33,942 bases of DNA, taken from NCBI GenBank assembly GCA_013204545.1, contig JABMNN010000062.1, forward strand, positions 1-33,942. Direction: 5' to 3'. The stretch comes from Chloroflexota bacterium. GTDB taxonomy: Bacteria; Chloroflexota; Dehalococcoidia; Lucifugimonadales; Lucifugimonadaceae. Position numbers and translations under genes: made by a program. This document shows positions 17,601-24,301 of this stretch, in pieces. Positions within the stretch are counted from its first letter, which is position 1; every line of letters begins with the position of its first letter. Below the pieces are notes generated by a model that saw only the letters and a program-made list of their open reading frames with translations, was not told where the DNA came from and ran no database searches.

Positions 17601-18088
17601 TCGAAATATTCCGTGCGTCCTTCGATTTCGTATCTATGATCGCAGAATGCCTGGAAAGTGCAGAACCACAGTTCCAAGCTCTTTCGCAAACGATCCACTG
17701 CGAGATGCTTGACGAGGTATTACCCGTCAACGGAGATCGAGGACGATTACTGCAAGTGGTAAATAACTTGTTGAATAATGCGTCGAAATTTTCACCAAAG
17801 GGCACCGATATCAACCTGACTGTAATTGAATCAAACGAGTGGCTAACCGTCGAGGTCCGAGACCAAGGTCCCGGTATCTTTGAAGAGAAACCAGATCAAC
17901 TATTTGAAATGTTTTACCGCACGGACAATGAGTTGACACGCCGCGTTCCGGGAACCGGAATAGGTCTCCACATTTCGAAACGGATTGTCGATGAGCACGG
18001 TGGCGAGATTAAACTGAGCAATCGAAAAGACAGATCTGGCACGGTGGTTTCGTTCAGTATTCCCATGGTGGCTAACTTTTCTAACTAA
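11663..18088 (+). CDS. Giant soluble PAS-(GAF)x10 sensor histidine kinase
   Basis: The protein has 2141 residues, several times the usual kinase size. Domains in order: PAS (about 12-125), then by my count ten GAF domains (about 140-305, 305-475, 480-650, and seven in strict register about 176 residues apart from 655 to 1887), HisKA with phospho-acceptor H1920 in AMSHELRTPL, and HATPase_c with N-box NNLLNNASKFSP (about 2033), DQGPGIF (about 2067) and GTGIGLHIS (about 2097). Each late GAF ends in a variant of QIAGPVAGSILRRRE and restarts with EILxxIGxxMG. There is no membrane segment, receiver domain or cognate regulator nearby, so it is cytosolic and signals to a partner elsewhere. Start GTG 11663 has only a weak ribosome site. 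The ligand is unknown; GAF domains bind cyclic nucleotides, tetrapyrroles, haem or small molecules. Confidence 0.93.
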   Translation: MSQTSKIEIPSALIDAINGLADAAFLVADDGVILAVNSAAAKMFDYSESQLVGSQVDELMPSAAREYHHGVRTGAVADRRPRHFTSGATFECERRGGDRFHADIMLSPTEIDSVPMTWAVVRDLDRPSPMDEGRRQALDTLDAIGYMTASTFDLSNDFSKVADRIKEIIPHDRMSVMLIYEEDPKMVEVAFLSGEVQSGYEQGALVPLVDSATSWVVKSRSVTSFTAKNARFSPPGMQAGFKQGLIEGFGVPLFDGDDVIGMLGLGTRNPQGFSEFQRGLIERMARHLSVAVMNQRMRARLHSQSDQLKAIGEIARVVSSTTDLNSAFTSVSALIARQVSYDRLSVYSVNLDLGLITGIFSGGEKLPGFDKTIHQLPDKGVQSFKELFSSGKPTVFDREVIAKTAESQASFVPYRDAGYNWTLVVPLAVSQHPVGFIAFARKAKVGFSDREITIASQIGDQLAGSVSNAFQRSRLTKEFEVDATLIEIGRIIGSTLDLKSSKDQLGPLIRSLVDSNSMIVSSITEDGRHLRINFIDYASVVHESDFSEGSVHPIKGTTAEKILQTRRPIIVNVESGAEFISKFPGAGPAHATDGLVSVMNIPLITNDAIFGFLTFRSVIPQFYLDATVEIAEKIGAQLASSVAFSELRLRDVFLEKERSVLASIGALMGASIDLSEVWSQFAEKLTEILSFDYISLAKIDRVAGQMESLYYWWSTEEQRFGRSPGDVYSIKDTLAEELISTNHGLLFSFDSSTSWKSRYPGSHPTSNDNPVRSVLGIPLVWGGETVAVMFIHSLKVNGFSPINLRLAERVATYLAGPVAGSILRRREVEVATENEILTRIGSVMGSVIDIDDAWPTVIDLIDELVECHRINLVSINHSSSKATVIYDSWNYGDYAQLSRLGITYDLTGSLAGRVVETTTGLIVNTESTNKLREQFSGSLNLDGNISTESNMGIPLIWGGDVVAVLFIGHFVAGNYDQQNLRLAERVATYLAGPVAGSILRRREAELANENEILARIGLEMGAALDLADAWPGVVELVGKLIKFDRLSLVSIDHEHETGTFIFDSLEQDDPYVEGFLGMSYKLGGTMTEALVTSRRGLATGDETSDQRIQKYPGVIHNSLIEPDAFPSLLMIPLIWGGKVVAVLSIGDHGFGKYHESDLILGNQIASQIAGSVAGNILRMQDAEFAFEQEILSKIGSEMGAVIDLNDAWPTVGELIGNLIEFDRINLSTIDQESATATIVFDSWQNDHRTDMSRLGGHYSLSESVTGVVVETATGLVTNVETTEELLEKYPGALTYDRNLSSKSNISVPLKWGGNVVAVLFIGHQQIGIYDENDLAIGVRIAAQIAGSVSGSILRTAENAIAQEHEVLAKIGTVMSAALELDAVWDEFSDLVSTLLGFDRLYLVSIDEITQTAAVLHDRWFIKPIIEFSSNGESYDLKGTVAGHVAHVNLSVEYSFEYPDEVRAKFPGAFNLSVQYPFMSNMAVPLSWGGRVVAVLFFCDLDSRQYGGKTVKLAERITSQIAGPVAGSLLREREVIILRERSMLVRILEYVGAAESFGEVFDDFASDIGQFLYFDAIGFIEIDHARKIIQPSLINYREGAEKSYDTSSTVIPLAGTMTEQVVNTSRTVSFSYSDVAEIRAKYPGSTMTGQDIPRSSLTVPIRSSDRVEACLWFSRIDGSDYSKDEIEFAERIASQIAGPVARTLIRKKITSLARERTGLANIGELMIGAPDIGSVFAEFLSQMRELLRFDALTFMEINHARKVVERRHIFLDPEVDHKYAFQPRTFQLEGTIAQKVASTKVGVLQRTDTNGKTKSNTKPRSMTATPYVPRSSIMVPLLWGDEVVMTLWVARDSEEMFDSEDFSLMVRIASQIAGPVAGTVMNRRELDVEDERRRREIAELKVTALSELSETKSNFVSAMSHELRTPLTSIVAFADILTRNPQTEFADRDIKQIKVIQRNARRLEGMINELLDLSRMESGKFEIFRASFDFVSMIAECLESAEPQFQALSQTIHCEMLDEVLPVNGDRGRLLQVVNNLLNNASKFSPKGTDINLTVIESNEWLTVEVRDQGPGIFEEKPDQLFEMFYRTDNELTRRVPGTGIGLHISKRIVDEHGGEIKLSNRKDRSGTVVSFSIPMVANFSN
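14069..14172 (+). repeat. Internal repeat copy 1 in the kinase GAF array
   Basis: These 104 bases match 14597-14700 with about 11 differences, mostly at third codon positions. The offset is 528 bases, exactly 176 codons or one GAF unit. It covers the end of one GAF domain and the linker helix into the next. Confidence 0.8.
14597..14700 (+). repeat. Internal repeat copy 2 in the kinase GAF array
   Basis: Partner of 14069-14172 (see there). The similarity of this stretch, against much weaker DNA similarity in the rest of the two GAF units, points to a recent tandem duplication or gene conversion. Confidence 0.8.
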
Positions 18089-18517
18089 TTGAGGGCGATC
18101 GATGTCTGTTGATTACTAAGACGTAATTGCCTCCTAGTAATTGCAGTGACGTTTAAACCGCTTCAAGTCAGATAGTTTTTTAGGAAGATCTAAGATTTGT
18201 TCTGGGCGAACCCTGTGCTTTCTTGTTAACTCTGGGAATTACACCGCCTGAGATAGCGAGAGTTATGAGAGCCGCTTTCTAGTCAGACGAATCGGATTTC
18301 ACGACAACGGAAGTGAATGGGTATTAGCACGTCTGGTTATTGTCGAGCTTCCGTCTGAATATGCTCCGGCAACAGCGCTACGACACAAAGTAGCCGTTTT
18401 ACGGAACCTTACGGTCGGAAGGAAATAGAAGTTGGTATCGATGCCACCATCAGTGAATAACGCATCCGCTGGTCATTCGTCATTCAGGCAGACAACCAAC
18501 GGATGCGTGTGCCACCG
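18089..18517. other. Intergenic region between the kinase and sdhB (convergent)
   Basis: About 430 bases without a credible gene. The only feature I can support is the long hairpin at 18460-18508. As the flanking genes converge, no promoter is expected here. Confidence 0.55.
18460..18508. terminator. Long hairpin between the convergent kinase and sdhB genes
   Basis: Bases 18460-18473 pair with 18495-18508 over 14 positions with a single mismatch (core ACGCATCCG/CGGATGCGT) around a 21-nt loop. It lies 9 bases beyond the sdhB stop on the minus strand and about 370 bases beyond the kinase stop. The T-run is poor (GTTATTC on the minus strand), so it may act as a terminator aided by Rho or as a 3' end stabiliser of the sdhAB message. 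Confidence 0.5.
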
Positions 18518-19477
18518 CTAATCTGAGTCGTTCTCCACACTTTCATATAGTTCTTGCACTTTTTTGTGATCTTCGGACTTGTGCGGTAGCAAAGGCGGGA
18601 GTTTGCCTTTTCGCATCGCCGCAATCCCGATTGGTGCAAGATCGAGAAGGCGTGGAAGATTTGTCCAACCAGCCGAATCTATGGCAAGTCGTGTTTCGTC
18701 GAGTCGACCATTCTTCTTGACGGAATTGTAGAACGATTCGGTGTGTCTGTAGCCAGCCGTATTTGTGTTACCCGTTTGGATTGCTGCCTCTCGCATCTCC
18801 ATGATGCGATCCATTGGGGCTACTTCCTTCGGGCAGACCTCAACACATTTCATGCAACGAGTACAATCCCACATGCCGCCTTCGGTGTTGTTAAGCATGT
18901 TGAGTCGCTGGTCGGCCGTTGAGTCGCGGGGGTCTTCTACGAATCGCCATGCTTTCGCCAACGCCGCAGGGCCCATGAAAGTCGGATCGACTTCGAGAAC
19001 TGTGCAGTCAGAAAAACAACAACCACACATGATGCAGTTCACTGCAGTCAGCAAATTACTCATCGACTTGTTGCTGGCGATACGCTCAAACTCAGGTTCA
19101 GGCCCCGATGTTGTCAGATACGGGTTTACCGAGCGGATTTTGTCCCAAAAAGGCTGGAAGTCAGCGACAAGGTCTTTGACGGTTGGGAGATTTCCAACAG
19201 GTTGAACAGTGATTGTCCCACCGTCTTCTGCCAATTCGACAAGCCGAGTTTTACACCCTAATGCCGCAGAACCGTTGATTTTCATTGCACAGGAACCACA
19301 GATCGATGATCGACACGAATAGCGCATAGCTACAGTTCCGTCGACCTCTTCGTGAATCTTTATGATCGCGTCTAGAACAGTTGCGACTTCGCTGATTTCA
19401 ATTGTGTATTCCTGAAATATGGCAATGGGTGTCGCAGTTTCCGGATCGAATCTCTGAAGGCGTATTGTGATGTTCAT
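18518..19477 (-). CDS. sdhB: Succinate dehydrogenase / fumarate reductase iron-sulfur subunit
   Basis: SdhB carries electrons from the flavin of SdhA through three iron-sulfur clusters to quinone. From ATG 19477 it has 319 residues, longer than the usual 240-260 because of a C-terminal extension. The [2Fe-2S] ligands are C55, C60, C63 and C75 (CRSSICGSC...C). The second set is C148, C151, C154 and C158 and the third C205, C211 and C215, with an additional Cys at 208 (CTRCMKCVEVC). The ATG overlaps the sdhA stop (TAATG), so I reject the longer frame that begins 34 codons upstream inside sdhA. The extra Cys could make the third site a 4Fe rather than a 3Fe cluster; this is inference. Confidence 0.95.
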   Translation of the reverse strand: MNITIRLQRFDPETATPIAIFQEYTIEISEVATVLDAIIKIHEEVDGTVAMRYSCRSSICGSCAMKINGSAALGCKTRLVELAEDGGTITVQPVGNLPTVKDLVADFQPFWDKIRSVNPYLTTSGPEPEFERIASNKSMSNLLTAVNCIMCGCCFSDCTVLEVDPTFMGPAALAKAWRFVEDPRDSTADQRLNMLNNTEGGMWDCTRCMKCVEVCPKEVAPMDRIMEMREAAIQTGNTNTAGYRHTESFYNSVKKNGRLDETRLAIDSAGWTNLPRLLDLAPIGIAAMRKGKLPPLLPHKSEDHKKVQELYESVENDSD

Positions 19478-21153
19478 TAGTACACTCGTTCCACTGGTTC
19501 CCAACGAGTTATATCGACTGGACTGGTGTCCATCCTCGGGGTGTCTTCGGTTTGGTAGGCGAGAGTGTGCTTCAGCCAATTTTCATCGTCACGAGTCTTT
19601 AGATCGGTTCGATTGTGAGCGCCACGGCTTTCTGTGCGCATTAGCCCGCCGGCGACAATCGCCTCGGCACAGTCGACCATGTTTTCTAGCTGAAGCACGG
19701 ACATTAGATCGATATTGAAAACTTTGCCTTTATTATCGACTGAAACGGTTGGTAGTTTCATTTTGACCTCTGCCACTTTCGCCGCAGCCGATTCCATACC
19801 AGTTTGATCACGGAACACCGCCATGTTCTTGTCCATCTCGAGCGCAAGCTCTCGGCGTACAGCAGCGGCACGTGGTCCACGGGGGCGATCAAGAATTTCC
19901 TGAAGCCGTTTAGATTCGGAGTTTTTGACTGATTCATCGCCGACTGAACGCTCTGCTTCGGTTTTGATGAACTTCACCGCACCAGCGGCAGCTCGTCGGC
20001 CGAACAGCACTGCTTCAAGTAGTGAATTGGCTCCGAGTCTGTTTGCACCATGAATACTCACACAGGCTGCTTCTCCGGCTGCAAATAGCCCAGGTATCTC
20101 GGTTCGACCATTTACATCAGCTTTGATTCCTCCCATGTTGTAGTGCATACCGGGGCGAATTTTAGCTGGAGTTTCGGCGAGGTCGATACTCATGAAGTCG
20201 GTAGCGACTTCTTGTAGGTATCCTAGGCGTTCGTTAATGAAATCTCTGCCTAGATGTCTCAGATCCAGCAGTACGCAACCATCTATGCCTCTGCCTTCGT
20301 TAATTTCTGTCTGTTCGGCACGAGAAACTACATCTCTGGAAGCCAATTCCATGTAATCAGGTGCGTATTTCTCCATGAATCGTTCACCGAGTGAGTTGAG
20401 GAGATAACCTCCTTCACCCCGAGCTGCTTCAGACATGAGTACGCCGTTAGTAGGTAGGGTTGTAGGGTGGTACTGAATCATCTCCATATCCATGAGAGGA
20501 GACCCTGCTCGATAGGCGAGTGCCTGCCCATCACCGGTGCATATTGCTGCCTGAGCGGTTGGTTCGTACGCTCGACCCGCTCCGCCCGATGCCATGATTA
20601 CGGCTTTCGCCCTTATCGTATGGAGCTCGCCAGTCTTGATATCCATTGCAACGACGCCGCGGCAGACTCCGTCTTCCATAATCAGGGAAGTAGCAAACCA
20701 TTCTTCGTAGGTTCGTGCTTCGTGCTTGATAATCTGCTCGTACATCACATGCAAGAGCGCTTGGCCGGTTATAGCTCCGACGAAAAATGTACTTGCCACG
20801 CGCTGACCACCGAACCGACGCACTGCCAACTTACCGTCTTCGTTTCGGCTGAAGATGACCCCCATGTGTTCCAGTTCGATGATTGCATCACCTGCCTCGC
20901 GACACATAATTTCGACTGCTGACTGGTCTGCGAGATAGTCACTTCCTTTGACGGTTGCCAAAGCGTGATCTTCCCAATCATCCCCACGACTGGTGAGGGC
21001 GGCATTGATGCCGCCTTGAGCCGCGTTGGAGTGGCTTCTGACCGGGTGGACTTTGGTCATGAATGCGACGTCCAGCCCTTCCTGAATTCCTTCGATTGCG
21101 CCACGCAGGCCTGCCAGCCCAGCACCAATAATCAGGAGGTCGTGTTCATACAT
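19477..21153 (-). CDS. sdhA: Succinate dehydrogenase / fumarate reductase flavoprotein subunit
   Basis: SdhA oxidises succinate to fumarate in the TCA cycle, or the reverse. The 558-residue protein shows the FAD dinucleotide fold LLIIGAGLAGLRGAIEG, the covalent FAD His H41 in RSHSNAAQGG, the FAD contact stretch YEPTAQAAICTGDGQALAYRAG, and the catalytic HYNMGGI and HGANRLGANSLLEA segments. It overlaps sdhB by one base. The membrane anchor genes sdhC and sdhD, normally upstream, are absent: 277 bases without a fitting frame lie before the start, and the next gene is unrelated. They are encoded elsewhere or replaced. Whether it works as a dehydrogenase or fumarate reductase cannot be told here. 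Confidence 0.96.
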   Translation of the reverse strand: MYEHDLLIIGAGLAGLRGAIEGIQEGLDVAFMTKVHPVRSHSNAAQGGINAALTSRGDDWEDHALATVKGSDYLADQSAVEIMCREAGDAIIELEHMGVIFSRNEDGKLAVRRFGGQRVASTFFVGAITGQALLHVMYEQIIKHEARTYEEWFATSLIMEDGVCRGVVAMDIKTGELHTIRAKAVIMASGGAGRAYEPTAQAAICTGDGQALAYRAGSPLMDMEMIQYHPTTLPTNGVLMSEAARGEGGYLLNSLGERFMEKYAPDYMELASRDVVSRAEQTEINEGRGIDGCVLLDLRHLGRDFINERLGYLQEVATDFMSIDLAETPAKIRPGMHYNMGGIKADVNGRTEIPGLFAAGEAACVSIHGANRLGANSLLEAVLFGRRAAAGAVKFIKTEAERSVGDESVKNSESKRLQEILDRPRGPRAAAVRRELALEMDKNMAVFRDQTGMESAAAKVAEVKMKLPTVSVDNKGKVFNIDLMSVLQLENMVDCAEAIVAGGLMRTESRGAHNRTDLKTRDDENWLKHTLAYQTEDTPRMDTSPVDITRWEPVERVY

Positions 21154-21430
21154 CTGTAGATTGCCTTTACGTCAGTCAGGATTCGAGTACACGTGCCATC
21201 GGCGAGCGATTTGTCGATCTCCCATTTGATCGATGTCAGCTGATCATCCTCAGCACAATCCCCGCGTAGTCACCGTATAGCGGAACTCGCTGCATTGGCG
21301 TGTCCCGCGTGTGAGTCGTAATAGGGTGATTGTGAGCTACGCGTGAAGACTCGAACAATTTCTATATATGAAACGCAGTCCGCGTAGTTCAACGCATACG
21401 CACCGAGAGGGCAGCAGGAACGGCAAATGG

Positions 21431-22267
21431 TTAGTGGATAGTTATCTTGCCATTCGAAGTTCTTAATACGAGTGATGCTGATCCGTCACCGTATTTTCCA
21501 ACAAGATGAGATTTTTCAGTTTTGGTTGCTAGGATCGGGAGAGCGCTATTGGCAGCCACATTACTGGTGTGAGCATCCAGATCTACGTTCGGAACGCCGT
21601 CGAACGTGATACTGATCGATCCGTTAGAAGTTGAAAACTGATTGTTTGAATTTTCAATGAATGAACCTGAAAAATCGATGCTTCCGTTAGATGTCTTAGC
21701 TTGGAATTGTCCCGATACGGCTGCCATTGTTATCTTTCCGTTACTTGTTGAAGAAACGTATGTTCCGTCGATTTTTGTGATAGAAATTCTGCCGTTGCTG
21801 GTATTGAGTTCACCGTCTCCGATAAGTCCATTGACAGTAATCTGACCGTTACTCGATCGTGCCTTGACAGTGGCTTTCATGGGGACGGTGATGTGGATAT
21901 TCGCCGCAGGTTCTCTACCTATGTTGATAATGCTTCCAGTCCTCTTAGCGATTACGGTGACGGTGTTACCGCTTTGTGTAGCACTGTATAAAACCTTGTT
22001 CGGAGTTCTCAATGTGGCTTCGACGTCAATTACTCCATCTGAACCGGCGATTATTTCGATTTCACCATTGAATCCAGTCACATCGATCACCGCGTTGTCA
22101 CCCACTTCGAAGGTTTGTTTTTGCTGATCATCACTTGCTCCGCTTTGCTCATCGCCGGTGGAGCTAATCGAAACACATCCGAGGATCAACAATCCAGAAA
22201 ACAAAACCATAAATACGAGTATTTTGTTAATCAGTCTCGCAGCCCTGTTTGATGTCTTCATGTGCAT
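21431..22267 (-). CDS. DUF4097-type beta-repeat lipoprotein
   Basis: The 278-residue protein has a lipoprotein signal peptide with lipobox LILGC (lipidated C31), so it should sit anchored on the outer face of the membrane. After a short polar linker comes a repeated motif of the form (T/S)SNGxI, seen about seven times: SSNGQITV, TSNGRISI, TSNGKITM, TSNGSIDF, TSNGSISI, a degenerate TSNVAAN, and TSNGKITIH at the extreme C-terminus. This is the repeat of the DUF4097 family, which is expected to fold as a beta-solenoid with stacked Asn-Gly turns. Function is unknown. AAAGGA precedes ATG 22267 by 9 nt. It diverges from the dehydratase gene. Confidence 0.85.
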   Translation of the reverse strand: MHMKTSNRAARLINKILVFMVLFSGLLILGCVSISSTGDEQSGASDDQQKQTFEVGDNAVIDVTGFNGEIEIIAGSDGVIDVEATLRTPNKVLYSATQSGNTVTVIAKRTGSIINIGREPAANIHITVPMKATVKARSSNGQITVNGLIGDGELNTSNGRISITKIDGTYVSSTSNGKITMAAVSGQFQAKTSNGSIDFSGSFIENSNNQFSTSNGSISITFDGVPNVDLDAHTSNVAANSALPILATKTEKSHLVGKYGDGSASLVLRTSNGKITIH

Positions 22268-22476
22268 CGTCGTAAGTCCTTTACAACACGTTGTTGTTCT
22301 AATTCATGATTTCGTACTTACAGTGTCAGCGACTTGCGCACTGTGTTCGTCTCCCTAGCGAGGTATTGTTTGCGGTTGTTCGAACTTGGTAACGTAACAA
22401 TCTATTGCGTTTGCACCAAGCGTAAGATGCACACCTACTATTTTTGCAGCAGTTCAATATCAGTCGTAGGTGTCCA

Positions 22477-23640
22477 ATGAAAATCACAGCCATCAAACCG
22501 TATCCAGCATGGTCAGTTTGGCGGAACGTGTTCCTGGTTAAAATCGAGACTGATGAAGGAATTTACGGATGGGGCGAGGGTGGCACGTCGTGGCGTGAAC
22601 TTGGTGTGAAAGGTGTTACCGAACACCTCAGCCAATGGCTGATCGGTAAAGATCCGATGCAAGTAGGCAGGCTATGGCAGGAGATGTATCGAAGCGCCTA
22701 CTTCGAGGGTGGAAGAGTCGTAACCGCTGCAATTTCTGCAATCGATATCGCCTTGCATGACATCATCGGAAAGAAGCTCGGCGTCCCGGTGTACCAGCTT
22801 CTCGGTGGTCGACAACGTGACTACATCCAATGTTTCGCGACCACTAGTGCAAATACCGGCGAAGAAATGGTCAAAAAAGCACAAGTATTGGTCGCAGATG
22901 GTTGGGAGTGCATGCGTCTGTCTGTAACGCCCGGTGTTGATGGATACGACGCAGCAACATTCGAGCCCAGAATCGATATCGCTGAAAACGCAAAATGGCT
23001 TGTGAAAGCGCGTGAGACCCTCGGAGAAAAAGTGGTAATCGGTATTGACTATCACCATCGTCTGAGTGTTGCCGAGACTGCTTCGTTCTGCCAAAAAATG
23101 CCAGATGGCACGCTCGATTTTTTGGAAGAACCGATCCGTGATGAAAACCCTGAAGCGTACGAAGCTCTTCGAGCATTGACATCTATGCCATTCGCCATCG
23201 GCGAAGAGTTCTCCTCAAAATGGCAGTTCGCTCCATACATAGAACGTGGACTGACCAACTACGCACGAGTAGATCTAGGGATCGTTGGCGGGTTCACCGA
23301 AGCCCAAAAAGTCGCTGGTTGGGCCGAAACACACTACATAGATCTCATGCCGCACAATCCGCTTGGGCCGATCAATACTGCGGCTACTGCACATCTTGCT
23401 ATGGCTACGCCGAACTTCTCATGGCTCGAAATGTTTCAACGCTCTGAAGAAATTGAGCAACAGCACGAGCAGTTATATCCAGGGCAGTTCCGGGCTATTG
23501 GGGGTAAGATGAACGTTCCAGAAAAACCTGGATTGGGCATAGATGTCGACGAAGACACCATTGCTAATAGCCCGCTACACCCAGACAACCACATCGCAAC
23601 ACGGCTCCACCGCCGTGATGGATCTGTCACTAACTGGTAG
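22477..23640 (+). CDS. Enolase-superfamily acid-sugar dehydratase (galactonate dehydratase-like)
   Basis: The protein has 387 residues from ATG 22477, preferred over TTG 22444 because AGGTG lies about 5 nt before it and MKITAIKPY is the natural family start. It belongs to the mandelate racemase/muconate lactonising group. The active site matches the D-galactonate/mannonate dehydratase subgroup: D191 and H193 in GIDYHHR, E217 in DFLEEP, E243 in IGEEF, and H293 in MPHNPLGPI. These enzymes bind Mg2+ and dehydrate sugar acids to 2-keto-3-deoxy acids. The exact sugar cannot be told. Marine Chloroflexota of the SAR202 type carry many paralogues of this superfamily, which fits but does not prove the source. 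Confidence 0.9.
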   Translation: MKITAIKPYPAWSVWRNVFLVKIETDEGIYGWGEGGTSWRELGVKGVTEHLSQWLIGKDPMQVGRLWQEMYRSAYFEGGRVVTAAISAIDIALHDIIGKKLGVPVYQLLGGRQRDYIQCFATTSANTGEEMVKKAQVLVADGWECMRLSVTPGVDGYDAATFEPRIDIAENAKWLVKARETLGEKVVIGIDYHHRLSVAETASFCQKMPDGTLDFLEEPIRDENPEAYEALRALTSMPFAIGEEFSSKWQFAPYIERGLTNYARVDLGIVGGFTEAQKVAGWAETHYIDLMPHNPLGPINTAATAHLAMATPNFSWLEMFQRSEEIEQQHEQLYPGQFRAIGGKMNVPEKPGLGIDVDEDTIANSPLHPDNHIATRLHRRDGSVTNW

Positions 23641-23720
23641 TCCAGGCTCGCTTGGTGCTTAGAGTGTTCATCTAATTCAATCGAGCGAGTGGCAAGTCCA
23701 TATATTTGCTCTAAATCGTA

Positions 23721-23966
23721 CTAACTGACTTCAATATCAGTGACGTGTGGAGCATGGATGCCTAATGAGGCGGTAAGGAATTGGACGACCATATCGAGTG
23801 ATGGAACGCACTCTGGGCATTCTTCGTTCACCCCGGGTGTGTATTGAACTTTTAAACTATTGCCGATGAGAATGGCAGTACCCAGCGTTCCACCTTCAGA
23901 CGCAACAATTGTCTGAATCTGCGCAAGTACGAAGTCCACGCTTGAATCTGAAGCACTTTGAACCAA
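23721..23966 (-). CDS. NifU-like C-terminal domain protein with CPEC motif
   Basis: A short protein of up to 81 residues that resembles the NifU/Nfu iron-sulfur scaffold domain: an N-terminal helix (DFVLAQIQTIVASEGG), a beta strand (SLKVQYTP), the Cys pair C50-P-E-C53, a second helix and a final VTDIEV strand. In true Nfu proteins the motif is usually CxGCP-like and the proteins transfer Fe-S clusters. The match here is by pattern only. The start (TTG 23966) is uncertain: the frame is open upstream for about 25 codons without ATG, and GTG at 23939 is possible. It follows the Sec-glutaredoxin gene by 80 bases on the same strand. Confidence 0.6.
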   Translation of the reverse strand: MVQSASDSSVDFVLAQIQTIVASEGGTLGTAILIGNSLKVQYTPGVNEECPECVPSLDMVVQFLTASLGIHAPHVTDIEVS

Positions 23967-24046
23967 TTGTCTGAAATCTTTCTGGCGGAAAGCTGAACTA
24001 AAACACTCGAACCGTGTAGGTCTATATATACATTTTCAGTTGCTAC

Positions 24047-24289
24047 TTACCCGTTTTCGAACGAAGCAAGTGCATCGTCAATCTCTTTTACATCAAATCC
24101 AACTAGTTGACGATCACCGATTACTGTCACCGGTGTCGAATCGAACCCCATAGTTAGCAATTCAGTGCGCCCTTCCATATCGACCGATACGTTTTTATCG
24201 ACAAACTCGATACCACGAAGTGAAAGGTACCCCTTCACCATTTCGCAGGTTCCTCAGATATTCGATGAATAGACAGTTATCGGTGACAT
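24047..24289 (-). CDS. Glutaredoxin-like selenoprotein with UGTC active site (in-frame UGA at 24254-24256)
   Basis: Reading from ATG 24289 gives an 80-residue glutaredoxin/NrdH-like protein if the TGA at codon 12 is read through. The N-terminus is MSPITVYSSNI, then UGA, then GTCEMVKGYLSLRGIEF. The UGA occupies the first Cys of the thioredoxin-fold CxxC active site, giving U12-G-T-C15. The rest is a complete fold: strand VDKNVSVD, helix RTELLTMGF, the cis-Pro motif STPVTVIG, and GFDVKEIDDAL. UGA serves as a normal stop in rnhB, thiL and the amidase, so Trp recoding is unlikely. A SECIS-like hairpin lies directly downstream (24213-24248). The gene begins 12 bases after the SDR stop, inside an apparent operon. 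A frame starting at ATG 24241 would lack the active site. Alternative: a nonsense mutation or sequencing error (TGC to TGA). Confidence 0.75.
24213..24248 (-). promoter_or_regulatory. Candidate bacterial SECIS element
   Basis: Downstream of the UGA, the minus-strand RNA GUGAAGGGGUACCUUUCAC (24238-24220) folds into a hairpin: GUGAA pairs with UUCAC, GG with CC, leaving one bulged U and a GGUA apical loop (24231-24228). Below it, after a 3-nt AUG bulge, CUGCGAA (24248-24242) pairs with UUCGUGG (24219-24213) with two G-U pairs. The first loop G is 23 nt after the UGA, inside the 16-37 nt range known for bacterial SECIS elements; the fdhF element of E. coli likewise has a GGUC loop and a bulged U. 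The pairing is seen directly; SelB recognition is inferred. Confidence 0.62.
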
Positions 24290-24301
24290 GTTTACGGTTT
24301 A

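Noticed and set aside
19478-19579. 34-residue N-terminal extension of SdhB
   Set aside because: It lies inside sdhA in another frame; ATG at the TAATG overlap matches the family start.
20467-20922. 151-residue plus-strand frame over sdhA
   Set aside because: Shadow of sdhA with unrelated, low-complexity translation and no homology that I recognise.
23967-24050. A second selenoprotein start, reading the NifU-like frame upstream through another TGA
   Set aside because: The upstream residues show no homology, no CxxC context and no start codon; the TGA is most simply a chance stop in the intergenic gap.
24047-24241. A 64-residue frame starting at ATG 24241 as an independent small protein
   Set aside because: It begins in the middle of a glutaredoxin helix and lacks the active site; the same frame continues upstream through one UGA to a sensible N-terminus.
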